Source: Pseudomonas sp. FP453 (GTDB lineage: Bacteria > Pseudomonadota > Gammaproteobacteria > Pseudomonadales > Pseudomonadaceae). From it: a stretch of DNA of 64,000 nucleotides. Of this stretch, positions 17,271 to 27,318 are shown piece by piece (the stretch's first letter is position 1; each line of letters starts with the position of its first letter). Location: positions 558,001-622,000 of the forward strand of contig NZ_CP117435.1 of the NCBI RefSeq assembly GCF_030687495.1, written 5' to 3'. The notes below the pieces were generated by a model that was not told the DNA's origin, searched no databases, and saw only the letters and a program-made list of their open reading frames with translations. Both the position numbers and the translations under genes were made by a program.

Positions 17271-17311
17271 GTCGGCTCCTTCTTGCGACGGGGTCGGCCG
17301 CGTCGGCGGCA

Positions 17312-18124
17312 TCAGAGTTGACGGATGACCCGGGCAGCGGTCGCCACGTTATGGGCCAGGTGCAGCGGATTGATGGTCCCGACAATAGCACTGGCAACGC
17401 CGGTTTGCGCAAACAACAAGATGAAACTGGCGTGTATTGGATCCATTCCAGGTTCGAGGCAAACGTGGCCACTGGCCAGGGCTTTCTTCACGAGGATACC
17501 CTTGCCATGGGCCGCCGCATAATCAATGACGGCTTTCTCGGCCTGTTCGTTCAAATTGTAGGTGACCATCGCGCAATCACCCCGTTCCAGAGCCTTCACG
17601 CCGCCTTCGACGGTTTTGCCGGAAAAGCCGAAACCGCGAATCTTGCCCTCTTGTTTCAACTCGGCCAGGGTCTGGTAGACCTCGCACTCGTTGAGGATGT
17701 GCAGGTCGTTGCCGTCGGAATGCACCAGCACCAGGTCGATAAAATCCGTTTCCAGTCGTTTCAAGCTGCGTTCAATCGACAGGCGCGTGTGGGCGGCGCT
17801 GAAGTCGTGGCGGGACACACCATTGTCGAATTCTTCGCCGACCTTGCTGACAATCACCCAGTCCTGGCGCTGGCCGCGCAGCAGCGGGCCGAGGCGCTCC
17901 TCGCTCATGCCATAGGCCGGCGCGGTGTCGATCAGGTTGATCCCCAGCTCGCGGGCCTGGCGCAGCAGCATGCGCGCGGCATCGTCATCGGGGATCTGGA
18001 AGCCATTGGGGTACTTCACCCCTTGGTCACGGCCCAGCTTGACGGTGCCCAGGCCCAGCGGCGAGACCAGCAGGCCGGTGCTGCCCAATGGGCGATGCAA
18101 ATCGTGCAGGGTTGGCAGGCTCAT
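17312..18124 (-). CDS. aldo/keto reductase
   Basis: The 270-residue NADPH-dependent oxidoreductase has the family tetrad. The Asp and Tyr are in NLIDTAPAYGMSEERLG near 62-78, the Lys in VIVSKVGEE and the His in DLVLVHSDGND. NADPH-binding residues are expected in the GTINPLHLAHNV stretch near the end. The physiological substrate is unknown. It starts at ATG 18122-18124, overlapping the stop of the upstream FAD oxidoreductase as ATGA, so the two are co-translated and may act on the same metabolite. Confidence 0.85.
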   Translation of the reverse strand: MSLPTLHDLHRPLGSTGLLVSPLGLGTVKLGRDQGVKYPNGFQIPDDDAARMLLRQARELGINLIDTAPAYGMSEERLGPLLRGQRQDWVIVSKVGEEFDNGVSRHDFSAAHTRLSIERSLKRLETDFIDLVLVHSDGNDLHILNECEVYQTLAELKQEGKIRGFGFSGKTVEGGVKALERGDCAMVTYNLNEQAEKAVIDYAAAHGKGILVKKALASGHVCLEPGMDPIHASFILLFAQTGVASAIVGTINPLHLAHNVATAARVIRQL

Positions 18125-19296
18125 GGCAGCAGTTGCTCCCAGGCGGGTACGCCGATGGCGGGTTTGGGCAATTCGGGCAAGGGTTCGCTTGCGCTTGGGC
18201 GAATGCCGTCGCGTTCGAGGGCGTTGATCACGCGATCGGCGAAATCCGGCGCCAAGGCCAGCTTGGTTGGCCAGCCGACCAGCAGGCGACCGTCCTCAAA
18301 GACAAAGGCGTTGTCGGGGCGGCTCAGGCCGGTTTGCAGGGGTTCGGCACGGTCCACTCGCAGCGTGGCCCATTGGGTCTGGCTCATGTCGATCCACGGC
18401 AGTAACTGCGCCAGCTCTTTTTGCGCCGTGGCGATCTGTTCTTCAGGCGTACGCGCCACGCCATCGGCCTCGGCAATATCGCCGCCCATGTACCACACCC
18501 AGTTGCCATCGGCAGCCGGGTGCGTGGTGACGGTGATGCGCGGCTTGGTGCCGCCACCCAGGCAGTGGGCGTATAGCGGCTTCAGGCCGGGGCCTTTGGC
18601 GATGATCATGTGCAACGGGCGTTTTTGCATCGCCGGCTTGCTCAGGCCCAGGGCGGTCAGCAAGTCTGCCGTGCCGCCACCAGCGCTCAATACGATGCGT
18701 TGGGCGTGGATCGCGCGGCCATCGACCGTCAAGCCCACCAGCTTGTTGCCTTCCAGCAGCGGGGCGATGTGCTGCCCGGCGAGCAGGCCGTCGCCGGCCA
18801 ATTGCGCGAGGCGTTCGATCAGGCTTGGCACATCCACCACCAGCTCGGCCAGGCGATAGACCTTGCCCTTGAAGCGGCGGTCTTGCAGGGCCGGTGGCAG
18901 GTCGTCGCCCTTGACCTGATCGACACGCCCGCGCACGGCCTTGCTGGCGAAGAAGCTGGTGAGGTTGCCGGCGAGGGTGCCGGGGGACCACAGGTAATGG
19001 GCTTCGGACAACAGGCGCACGCCCGTCAGGTCCAGCTCGCCGTTGCCCGCCAAGGCTTCGCGCCAGCGACGCGGCATGTCGGCGATGGCTTCGGAGGCGC
19101 CGGTGAGGGCGCCGTGCAGGGCGTACTTCGCACCGCCGTGAATGATCCCCTGGGACTTCACGCTTTGCCCGCCACCCAGGGTGGCGCTTTCCACCAACAC
19201 CGTGGAAAACCCCTGGCGGCGCAGGCGCGCATTCAGCCAGAGGCCGGCAACCCCGGCGCCGACAATCAGAACGTCGGTGGAAATAACGGATGGCAT
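18121..19296 (-). CDS. FAD-dependent oxidoreductase (DAO family)
   Basis: The 391-residue protein begins with a clean FAD-binding Rossmann motif, DVLIVGAGVAGLWLNARLRR (residues 8-27). It continues with the DAO-type substrate region GGGQSVKSQGIIHGGAKYAL and a late VGWPTKLALAPDFADRV segment closing the FAD site. Related proteins oxidise glycerol phosphate, amino acids or sarcosine; the specificity here is not readable. It is the first gene of a three-gene minus-strand unit (FAD oxidoreductase, aldo/keto reductase, unknown protein). Confidence 0.8.
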   Translation of the reverse strand: MPSVISTDVLIVGAGVAGLWLNARLRRQGFSTVLVESATLGGGQSVKSQGIIHGGAKYALHGALTGASEAIADMPRRWREALAGNGELDLTGVRLLSEAHYLWSPGTLAGNLTSFFASKAVRGRVDQVKGDDLPPALQDRRFKGKVYRLAELVVDVPSLIERLAQLAGDGLLAGQHIAPLLEGNKLVGLTVDGRAIHAQRIVLSAGGGTADLLTALGLSKPAMQKRPLHMIIAKGPGLKPLYAHCLGGGTKPRITVTTHPAADGNWVWYMGGDIAEADGVARTPEEQIATAQKELAQLLPWIDMSQTQWATLRVDRAEPLQTGLSRPDNAFVFEDGRLLVGWPTKLALAPDFADRVINALERDGIRPSASEPLPELPKPAIGVPAWEQLLP

Positions 19297-19351
19297 GGGC
19301 GACCTCAGTGTTCAAGACAAGAGGCGCAGTATACAGGCTGTTGCGTGGCGG

Positions 19352-19687
19352 TCAGTGCCCGGCGGTTTTCGAGAACAGCTGGATCACCACCACGCCCAGC
19401 ACAATCAGGCCCATGCCAAGCATCGCTGGCAGGTCGAGTTTCTGCCCGTAGATAAACAGCGCCGCGATGCTCACCATAACGATGCCCATCCCCGCCCACA
19501 CCGCGTAGGCCACGCCCACCGGCACGGTGCGCACCACCAGGGTCAGCATCCAGAAGGCGACGCCGTAGCCGACGATCACCAGCGCCAGGGGAATCGGCGT
19601 GCTCCAGCCCTTGATGGCTTTCATGGAAACGGTGGCGATCACTTCCGAGCAGATGGCGATGGCCAAGTAGTAGTAGGCAGGGTTCAT
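19352..19687 (-). CDS. small multidrug resistance (SMR) efflux protein
   Basis: The 111-residue protein has four membrane helices and the essential membrane glutamate of the EmrE family, in AIAICSEVIATVSMKA (Glu15). WAGMGIVMVS fits the GxG-type helix 3 signature of SMR proteins. It should exchange protons for small cationic compounds such as quaternary ammonium or guanidinium; which subtype is not certain. The start is ATG 19685-19687 behind GAGGAT. A LysR gene lies divergently upstream and is the likely regulator. Confidence 0.88.
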   Translation of the reverse strand: MNPAYYYLAIAICSEVIATVSMKAIKGWSTPIPLALVIVGYGVAFWMLTLVVRTVPVGVAYAVWAGMGIVMVSIAALFIYGQKLDLPAMLGMGLIVLGVVVIQLFSKTAGH

Positions 19688-19749
19688 GGGGTAATCCTCG
19701 GTGTGAAGCGCTTTTGATAAGGTCGGCATTTTAGGGCTTTATCAGATGG

Positions 19750-19764
19750 GGTAAAGTCATTACC
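19750..19764. promoter_or_regulatory. putative LysR-type operator between SMR gene and LysR gene
   Basis: The interrupted palindrome GGTAA-AGTCA-TTACC sits in the 103-base divergent spacer, 27 bases before the LysR start. LysR regulators bind short dyads of this kind between their gene and a divergent target. The assignment is positional inference. Confidence 0.5.
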
Positions 19765-19790
19765 TATCCGAATCAGAGATGGGTTAAGCC

Positions 19791-20681
19791 ATGAGCGTGC
19801 AATGGAACCTGGACCAGATGCGCCTGTTTGTCAGCGTTGCCGAGCAGCGTTCGTTTTCGGCGGTGGCGCGGGGGCAGCGCAAGGCGCAGTCGGCGGTGAG
19901 CAATGGCATTGCGCTGCTGGAAGCCGACCTGGGCGTGAGCCTGTTCGAGCGTAGCAGCGGCCGCCAGCCACGCCTGACCGAAGCCGGCACGGTGTTGCTG
20001 GAAGAAGCGCGGGAAGTGCTGCGCCAGTGCGAGCGCCTCAACGGCCGGGCGCTGTCGTTGCTGCGCGGCGAAGAAGCCTGCCTGCGCCTGGCTCAGGATG
20101 AAGCGATGTTGTATCAGCCGGTGCTCGACAGCCTGGACGCCCTGGCCGGGCAATTTCCCAATCTGGAAGTACAGATTTCCAGCGCCGCTCAAGGCGATGT
20201 CGCACGCAAGCTGGTGGAGCGCAAGGCCGACCTGGGCATGTTGTTCTATCACGATCAAATCCCCGAAGCGTTGGAGCGGCGGGTGGTGGGCAGTGTGGAG
20301 ATGGTCACCGTGTGCGGGCGCAATCATCCGTTGGCCCGGCAAAAAACCGTGGATTGCCAGGGCCTGGCGCAGTATCGCCAGTTGCTGATGTCGACCCAGA
20401 CCAGCGTCTACCCCGGCAGCGAAGCCGCCAGCCCGCAGGTGTGGCGCGCCGACAGCTTCTACGTGCTGGCCGAATGGCTGACCCGTGGCCTCGGCTGGGC
20501 CTGGTTGCCCCGGCATGTGGTGCAGTACCCGACCTATCAGAACCAGATGGTCGAATTGGACAGCGAATGGACCCCGCCAGCGCTGGTGGTGGAACTGGTG
20601 TGGCGGCGCGACGAACCCCTCGGCCCGGCCGCGCGTTTTCTGGCGGAACGTTTTGCCGAGTGCCTACGCGCGATTGACTGA
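19791..20681 (+). CDS. LysR family transcriptional regulator
   Basis: The 296-residue protein has an N-terminal winged helix-turn-helix (RLFVSVAEQRSFSAVARGQR at about 10-29, then GNAIALLEADLGVSLFERSS-like text) and a C-terminal periplasmic-binding-like effector domain. The order and length are those of LysR proteins. It is divergent from the SMR efflux gene, which it probably controls in response to an unknown ligand. It ends 23 bases before waaA. Confidence 0.88.
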   Translation: MSVQWNLDQMRLFVSVAEQRSFSAVARGQRKAQSAVSNGIALLEADLGVSLFERSSGRQPRLTEAGTVLLEEAREVLRQCERLNGRALSLLRGEEACLRLAQDEAMLYQPVLDSLDALAGQFPNLEVQISSAAQGDVARKLVERKADLGMLFYHDQIPEALERRVVGSVEMVTVCGRNHPLARQKTVDCQGLAQYRQLLMSTQTSVYPGSEAASPQVWRADSFYVLAEWLTRGLGWAWLPRHVVQYPTYQNQMVELDSEWTPPALVVELVWRRDEPLGPAARFLAERFAECLRAID

Positions 20682-20704
20682 AAAAGCCGATAAACTCCGC
20701 CGCC

Positions 20705-21982
20705 ATGAATAGAACTCTCTATAGCTGTCTGTTTTACCTGGCGCTGCCGTTGGTGGCTTTACGTCTGTGGCTGCGCGCGCGCAAGGCGCCGGCCTATGCC
20801 AAGCGGGTCAGCGAGCGCTTTTCGTATGGCTTGCCGGTGTTGCAGCCGGGCGGGATCTGGGTGCACGCGGTGTCGGTGGGCGAGAGCATCGCCGCCGCGC
20901 CGATGGTACGTGGGTTGCTGGAGCGTTATCCGACGCTGCCGATCACCGTCACCTGCATGACGCCCACCGGTTCCGAGCGGATCCAGGCGTTGTTCGCCAA
21001 TGAGCCGCGCGTCCAGCACTGCTACCTGCCCTATGACTTGCCGTGCGCGGCCAGGCGTTTTCTTGATCGCGTGCAGCCGAAACTGGCGGTGATCATGGAG
21101 ACCGAACTGTGGCCCAACCATATCCACGCCTGCGCCCAGCGCGGGATTCCCGTGGCGCTGGCCAATGGGCGGTTGTCGGCACGCTCGGCCAAGGGCTACG
21201 GGCGCTTCGCCAAGCTGACGGCGCCGATGCTGGCTGAGATGAGCCTGCTCGCGGTGCAGACCGAGACTGAAGCCGAGCGTTTCCGCAGCCTGGGAGCGCG
21301 TGCTGAAACCGTCGACGTCACCGGCTCGATCAAGTTCGACCTGACCATCGACCCCGAACTGCCAAGGCGCGCCGCTGCGTTGCGCGAGCAATGGGGCGCC
21401 ACGGAGCGCCCGGTGTGGATCGCTGCCAGCACCCATGAAGGTGAAGATGAAGTGGTGCTGGCGGCTCATCGGCAATTGCTCGATAGCTATCCCAATGCAC
21501 TGCTGATCCTGGTGCCGCGCCATCAGGAGCGTTTCGGGCCGATGTTCGAGCTGTGTGGGCAGCAAGGCTTCGCTGCGGTACGTCGCTCCACGGGCGAGCC
21601 GGTTACCGCGCAAACCTCGGTGTTGCTCGGCGACACCATGGGCGAATTGCTGTTTCTGTATGCCTTGGCCGACAGTGCCTTTGTCGGCGGCAGCCTGGTA
21701 GCGACCGGTGGGCACAATCCGCTGGAGCCGGCGGCGTTGGCAAAACCGGTGATCATGGGGCCGCACGTGTTCAACTTCCTCGAAATCACCGCGATGATGC
21801 GGGATGCCGGGGCGTTGCGGCAGGTGGATGATGCGCAAGGGTTGGCCGAGGCTGTGCGCCAGTTGTTCGAGCTGCCGCAGGATGCGCGCAGGATGGGGCA
21901 GGCGGGATTGACGGTGATGCAGGCTAATCAAGGCGCATTGAAGCGTTTGCTGGATGGCTTGGGCAAACTCATCACCCACTGA
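20705..21982 (+). CDS. waaA: 3-deoxy-D-manno-octulosonic acid transferase (Kdo transferase)
   Basis: The 425-residue GT-B enzyme has an N-terminal membrane anchor (TLYSCLFYLALPLVALRLWL) and Kdo-transferase motifs. These are WVHAVSVGESIAAAPMVRGL near 57-76 with the catalytic Glu, PYDLPCAARRFL, METELWPNHI near 136, and GGHNPLEPAALAKPVIMGPH near 337-356. It transfers Kdo from CMP-Kdo to lipid IVA, the first step of core building. It lies 4.5 kb from the main LPS block. Confidence 0.95.
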   Translation: MNRTLYSCLFYLALPLVALRLWLRARKAPAYAKRVSERFSYGLPVLQPGGIWVHAVSVGESIAAAPMVRGLLERYPTLPITVTCMTPTGSERIQALFANEPRVQHCYLPYDLPCAARRFLDRVQPKLAVIMETELWPNHIHACAQRGIPVALANGRLSARSAKGYGRFAKLTAPMLAEMSLLAVQTETEAERFRSLGARAETVDVTGSIKFDLTIDPELPRRAAALREQWGATERPVWIAASTHEGEDEVVLAAHRQLLDSYPNALLILVPRHQERFGPMFELCGQQGFAAVRRSTGEPVTAQTSVLLGDTMGELLFLYALADSAFVGGSLVATGGHNPLEPAALAKPVIMGPHVFNFLEITAMMRDAGALRQVDDAQGLAEAVRQLFELPQDARRMGQAGLTVMQANQGALKRLLDGLGKLITH

Positions 21983-21995
21983 CAACAGAGGTCAA

Positions 21996-22084
21996 ATGTG
22001 GGAGCGGGCTTGCCTGCGATAGCATCACCTCGGTAGGTCTGATGTACCGAGGCGCCTGCATCGCAGGCAAGCCAGCTCCCACAT
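21996..22084. repeat. REP palindrome with hybrid arms
   Basis: The inverted arms begin ATGTGGGAGC and end GCTCCCACAT. The left arm is the GCGGGC variant and the right arm pairs with the GCTGGC variant, so the stem has mismatches. The loop carries its own small hairpin (CTCGGTA with TACCGAG). It lies between the convergent waaA and tolC genes. Confidence 0.85.
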
Positions 22085-22100
22085 GGGTTATGCGGTGTGC

Positions 22101-23540
22101 TTAGTAACTTGGACGGGCCTTTAGCTGCTCAGCCGCAGCCTTGGCCAGATCCGGCGGCAGGAAATCCCGGTCTGGGTTGTAGTCCGCCTTCAGATACCGC
22201 GCCAACTCCTGCAAATCCCCCGGGTTCAACGTCCCCGCCGCCTGCTTCAAGCGCAGGTTGTCGAGGATGTAGTCATATCGGCTGTTGTTGTAATTGCGCA
22301 CCGACGAATACAGCTGGCGTTGTGAATCCAGCACATCGACGATGTTGCGCGTCCCCACCTGATAACCGATTTCCGTGGCTTCCACCGCGCTCTGGTTGGA
22401 GATGATCGACTGGCGGCGCGCCTGTACCTGTTCCACGTCGGTGTTCACCGCGCGGTGCAGGTTGCGCGTGTTTTCCACCACCTGGCGGCGCAGGCCTTCG
22501 CGTTGCTGCTCGGTCTGGTCCAGGCGTGAGTAGGATTCGCGCACTTGCGAGCTGGTCAGGCCGCCGCTGTACAGCGGGATGTTCAGGCGCAGGCCGACGG
22601 TGCGTTGTTCCACATCGCCACGGTACGGCGTGCCAAAGGCATTCGGGTTGCTGAAACCGAGGGCGTCGTTGTCGCCTCGTTCGTACTGCGCCACGGCGTC
22701 GAGGGTCGGCGCGTGGCCGGCCTTGCGTTGCTTGAGGGTTTCTTCGGCGGCCGTCACCGCGAAGTTGCTGGCCAGCAGGTTGAGGTTCTGGCGGCCGGCG
22801 GTGTCGACCCAGGACTTGGCGTCGTTCGGCAGCGGCGGCAGCACTGGCAGGCTGTGGACGATGCCCTGGATCGAGTTGTATTGGCGATTGGTCAGGGTGA
22901 TCAGCGCTTCGAACGCGTCTTCCACCTGGCGCTGGGCGAGGATGCGGTTGGCGCGGGCGGTGTCGTAGCTGGCCTGGGATTGCAGCACGTCGGTCTTGTC
23001 CGACAGGCCGACGTCGAAGCGTTCGTTGGATTGGTCCAACTGGCGCTTGAAGGCATTTTCTTCGGCCTTGGTGGAGGCCAGGTTGTCCTGGGCACGCAGC
23101 ACGGCGAAGTAGTTTTCGGCGCTTTGCAGGATCAGGTTCTGTTCGGTGGCCGACAGTTGCAGGGCGGCCTGCTCGTTGACGGCTTCGGCGGCTTGCAGCT
23201 GGAACCAGCGGTCGGCGCGGAACAGCGGCTGACTCAGGGTCGCGCGCCAGGAATGCGCGTCGCGATTGGCGGTGCCGGCGGGCTGTGCGAGCTGGGTGCG
23301 CACGTTGTTGCTGTCGGCACCGGCCGACAGGTTCGGCAGCAAGCCGGCGCGGGCCTGGGGCACCACTTCCTTTTGTGCGCCGTATTGGGCGCGGGCGGCG
23401 GCCAGGTCGGCGTTGTTGTTCACCGCTTCCTGGTAGACGCTGACCAAGTCAGTGTTGGCGGACAAGGGCGCTTCTGCTGCCCAAACCATTCCATTGGTCG
23501 CACAAGACACGGCAAGAGCCAGTGAGAGTTTGCGCAGCAT
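22101..23540 (-). CDS. tolC: outer membrane efflux channel, TolC family
   Basis: The 479-residue protein has an N-terminal signal peptide (MLRKLSLALAVSCATNGMVW, with AAEAP after it). Two repeats typical of TolC/OEP proteins follow, with long amphipathic helices such as SVYQEAVNNNADLAAARAQY near 34-53 and LRLNIPLYSGGLTSSQVRES in the second half. It forms a trimeric tunnel across the outer membrane and periplasm for type I secretion or tripartite efflux. No inner-membrane partner is encoded next to it, so it is probably shared among pumps, like E. coli TolC. Confidence 0.9.
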   Translation of the reverse strand: MLRKLSLALAVSCATNGMVWAAEAPLSANTDLVSVYQEAVNNNADLAAARAQYGAQKEVVPQARAGLLPNLSAGADSNNVRTQLAQPAGTANRDAHSWRATLSQPLFRADRWFQLQAAEAVNEQAALQLSATEQNLILQSAENYFAVLRAQDNLASTKAEENAFKRQLDQSNERFDVGLSDKTDVLQSQASYDTARANRILAQRQVEDAFEALITLTNRQYNSIQGIVHSLPVLPPLPNDAKSWVDTAGRQNLNLLASNFAVTAAEETLKQRKAGHAPTLDAVAQYERGDNDALGFSNPNAFGTPYRGDVEQRTVGLRLNIPLYSGGLTSSQVRESYSRLDQTEQQREGLRRQVVENTRNLHRAVNTDVEQVQARRQSIISNQSAVEATEIGYQVGTRNIVDVLDSQRQLYSSVRNYNNSRYDYILDNLRLKQAAGTLNPGDLQELARYLKADYNPDRDFLPPDLAKAAAEQLKARPSY

Positions 23541-23740
23541 GAGGCGTTCCCTAGATTGAATATTACGGCGATAATTTAGCGCCCAAGGCTAAGGCTGGCC
23601 AATCCTGGCGTCAAGCCTTGAGGCAGTCCCCGAGTGTAGTGGCGCGATCACTGCACAACAATCCTGCAATTGCGCCATTCATCACGCTGAATGCACCGCT
23701 ATTGGCAATTTGCCCACGCCATGGTCTAGACTGGCCGCGT

Positions 23741-23831
23741 TCTTGTCGGGGTGCCTTGTTGGAAGGCTGAGATCGGTAAATACCGGATCCCGTTGAACCT
23801 GATCAGGTTAGCGCCTGCGTAGGGAACAAGA
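23741..23831 (+). promoter_or_regulatory. TPP riboswitch (THI box) controlling thiC
   Basis: The leader contains the conserved TPP-aptamer strings in order: GGGGTGC at 23748-23754, GGCTGAGA ending 23772, GAACCTGATC at 23795-23804 and GCGTAGGGAA at 23817-23826. The outer stem CTTGT at 23742-23746 pairs with ACAAG at 23826-23830. It sits 164 bases before thiC on the same strand. Known behaviour: TPP binding shuts off thiamine synthesis genes. The mechanism here (start-site masking or termination) is not evident. Confidence 0.96.
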
Positions 23832-23874
23832 TTTCTCGTCACCCGGCGAGTCCTCTTGTGCTTCGTCCGGGATG

Positions 23875-23893
23875 CTGTTCGACCATCGAACAG
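23875..23893 (+). other. perfect hairpin in the thiC leader
   Basis: CTGTTCGA and TCGAACAG form an 8-bp stem with a 3-base loop between the aptamer and thiC. No T run follows, so it is not a standard terminator. It may belong to the riboswitch expression platform or protect the leader. The rest of 23541-23991 shows only the aptamer and the presumed thiC promoter; nothing else is evident. Confidence 0.6.
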
Positions 23894-23976
23894 CCCTCGT
23901 GCGCCAAGCACAGCACTGGTTTCAGTGCGTCCATCCGTCACAGGTTCGCTCCGACAAAAATCCACCGCCTGGATAG

Positions 23977-25884
<1,908 letters not shown>

Positions 25885-25890
25885 CCCAAG

Positions 25891-25914
25891 GGCGGCGGTG
25901 ACTGTGCCGCCGCC
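25891..25914 (+). other. GC-rich hairpin after thiC
   Basis: GGCGGCGG and CCGCCGCC form a perfect 8-bp stem with an 8-base loop, seven bases after the thiC stop and touching the REP that follows. There is no T tract, so it is a 3'-end stabiliser or rho-assisted stop rather than a classic terminator. Confidence 0.6.
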
Positions 25915-25986
25915 ATCGCGGGCAAGCCCGCTCCCACATTTTGAATTGTGAATACATTCAAGTGTGGGAGCGGGCTTGCCCGCGAT
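25915..25986. repeat. REP palindrome (GCGGGC variant)
   Basis: The arms ATCGCGGGCAAGCCCGCTCC and its complement ending CGCGAT flank a 20-odd base spacer. It lies between thiC and the permease gene. Confidence 0.88.
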
Positions 25987-26028
25987 AGCAATCTCCCAAA
26001 CAAAAAATGCCCCTCAGAGATAACACCC

Positions 26029-27318
26029 TTGAGCATTCAACCGAGTACCTACTCCCCTGATACCGCAGTGCCGAGCGACAAACGCGTCTTCGGCGCCCGC
26101 GACCTGTTCTCCCTGTGGTTTTCCCTCGGCATCGGCCTGATGGTCCTGCAAACCGGCGCCTTGCTCGCGCCCGGCCTGGGCTTGTCCGGTTCGTTGCTGG
26201 CGATCTTCCTCGGCACCCTGGTGGGCGTGTTGCTGCTGGCCGCCGTTGGCGTGATCGGCAGTGACACCGGCCTGTCCGCCATGGCCGCGCTGAAACTCAG
26301 CCTCGGTGCCAAAGGCGCGAGCCTGCCGGCGCTGCTCAACCTGTTGCAGCTGATCGGCTGGGGCTCGTTCGAAATCATCGTGATGCGCGACGCCGCCAGC
26401 CTGTTGGGCACGCGGGCATTCAGTGACGGCAGCCTGTTGGCCAGCCCGTTGCTGTGGACGCTGTTTTTTGGTGGTTTGGCGACCTTGCTGGCTGTTAGCG
26501 GCCCGCTGACGTTTGTGCGCCAGATCCTGCGCAAATGGGGCATCTGGCTGCTGCTCGCCGCCTGCCTGTGGCTGACCTGGAACCTGTTCGCCAAGGCCGA
26601 CCTCGCCGCGCTCTGGGCCCAGGCCGGTGACGGTTCGCTGCCGTTTGCGGTGGGTTTCGACATTGCCATCGCCATGCCGCTGTCGTGGCTGCCGCTGATC
26701 GCCGATTACTCACGGTTCGGCAAGCGCGCCAAGAGCGTGTTCGGCGGCACGGCGTTGGGGTTCTTTATCGGTAATTTCTGGCTGATGAGCCTGGGCGTGG
26801 CCTACACCCTGGCGTTTGCGCCCAGCGGTGAAGTGAATGCGCTGCTGTTGGCCTTGGCCGGTGCCGGCCTGGGGATTCCGCTGTTGCTGATCCTGCTGGA
26901 TGAGTCGGAAAACGCCTTTGCCGATATCCACTCGGCGGCGGTGTCCAGCGGCATGCTATTGCGCTTGAAGGTCGAGCACCTGGCCCTGGCGATTGGCGTG
27001 GTCTGTACACTGATCGCCTGTTTTGCGCCGTTGGCCCAGTACCAGAATTTCCTGCTGCTGATCGGTTCGGTGTTTGCGCCACTGTTTGGCGTGGTGCTGG
27101 TGGATCACTTCATCCTGCGCCACCGTGGCCAGGGTGTGGTCGCCGCGCTGCGTTGGCCGGCGTTGGTGGCCTGGCTGGGCGGCATCGGTACCTACCACTT
27201 GCTGGCCAATCTGTATCCGGATGTCGGCGCGACCCTGCCGGCGCTGGTGCTGGCAGGGCTGTTGCAGCTCATCCTCGGTCGCGCCTTCAGCGGCGCGCGG
27301 GCACCAGTTCAGGCTTGA
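26029..27318 (+). CDS. cytX: NCS1-type permease, probable hydroxymethylpyrimidine transporter (CytX-like)
   Basis: The 429-residue protein has about twelve membrane segments of the nucleobase:cation symporter 1 family. Motifs include DLFSLWFSLGIGLMVLQTGA near 23-42, AMPLSWLPLIADYSRFGK near 211-228 and a late LFGVVLVDHF. CytX-type members are found with thiamine genes and import hydroxymethylpyrimidine; the place right after riboswitch-controlled thiC supports that. The best start is TTG 26029 (MSIQPSTYSPD). The frame is open back to 25948, but that part is REP sequence. Whether it is co-transcribed with thiC across the REP is open. Its last 32 bases overlap the convergent lipoprotein gene. 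Confidence 0.8.
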   Translation: MSIQPSTYSPDTAVPSDKRVFGARDLFSLWFSLGIGLMVLQTGALLAPGLGLSGSLLAIFLGTLVGVLLLAAVGVIGSDTGLSAMAALKLSLGAKGASLPALLNLLQLIGWGSFEIIVMRDAASLLGTRAFSDGSLLASPLLWTLFFGGLATLLAVSGPLTFVRQILRKWGIWLLLAACLWLTWNLFAKADLAALWAQAGDGSLPFAVGFDIAIAMPLSWLPLIADYSRFGKRAKSVFGGTALGFFIGNFWLMSLGVAYTLAFAPSGEVNALLLALAGAGLGIPLLLILLDESENAFADIHSAAVSSGMLLRLKVEHLALAIGVVCTLIACFAPLAQYQNFLLLIGSVFAPLFGVVLVDHFILRHRGQGVVAALRWPALVAWLGGIGTYHLLANLYPDVGATLPALVLAGLLQLILGRAFSGARAPVQA

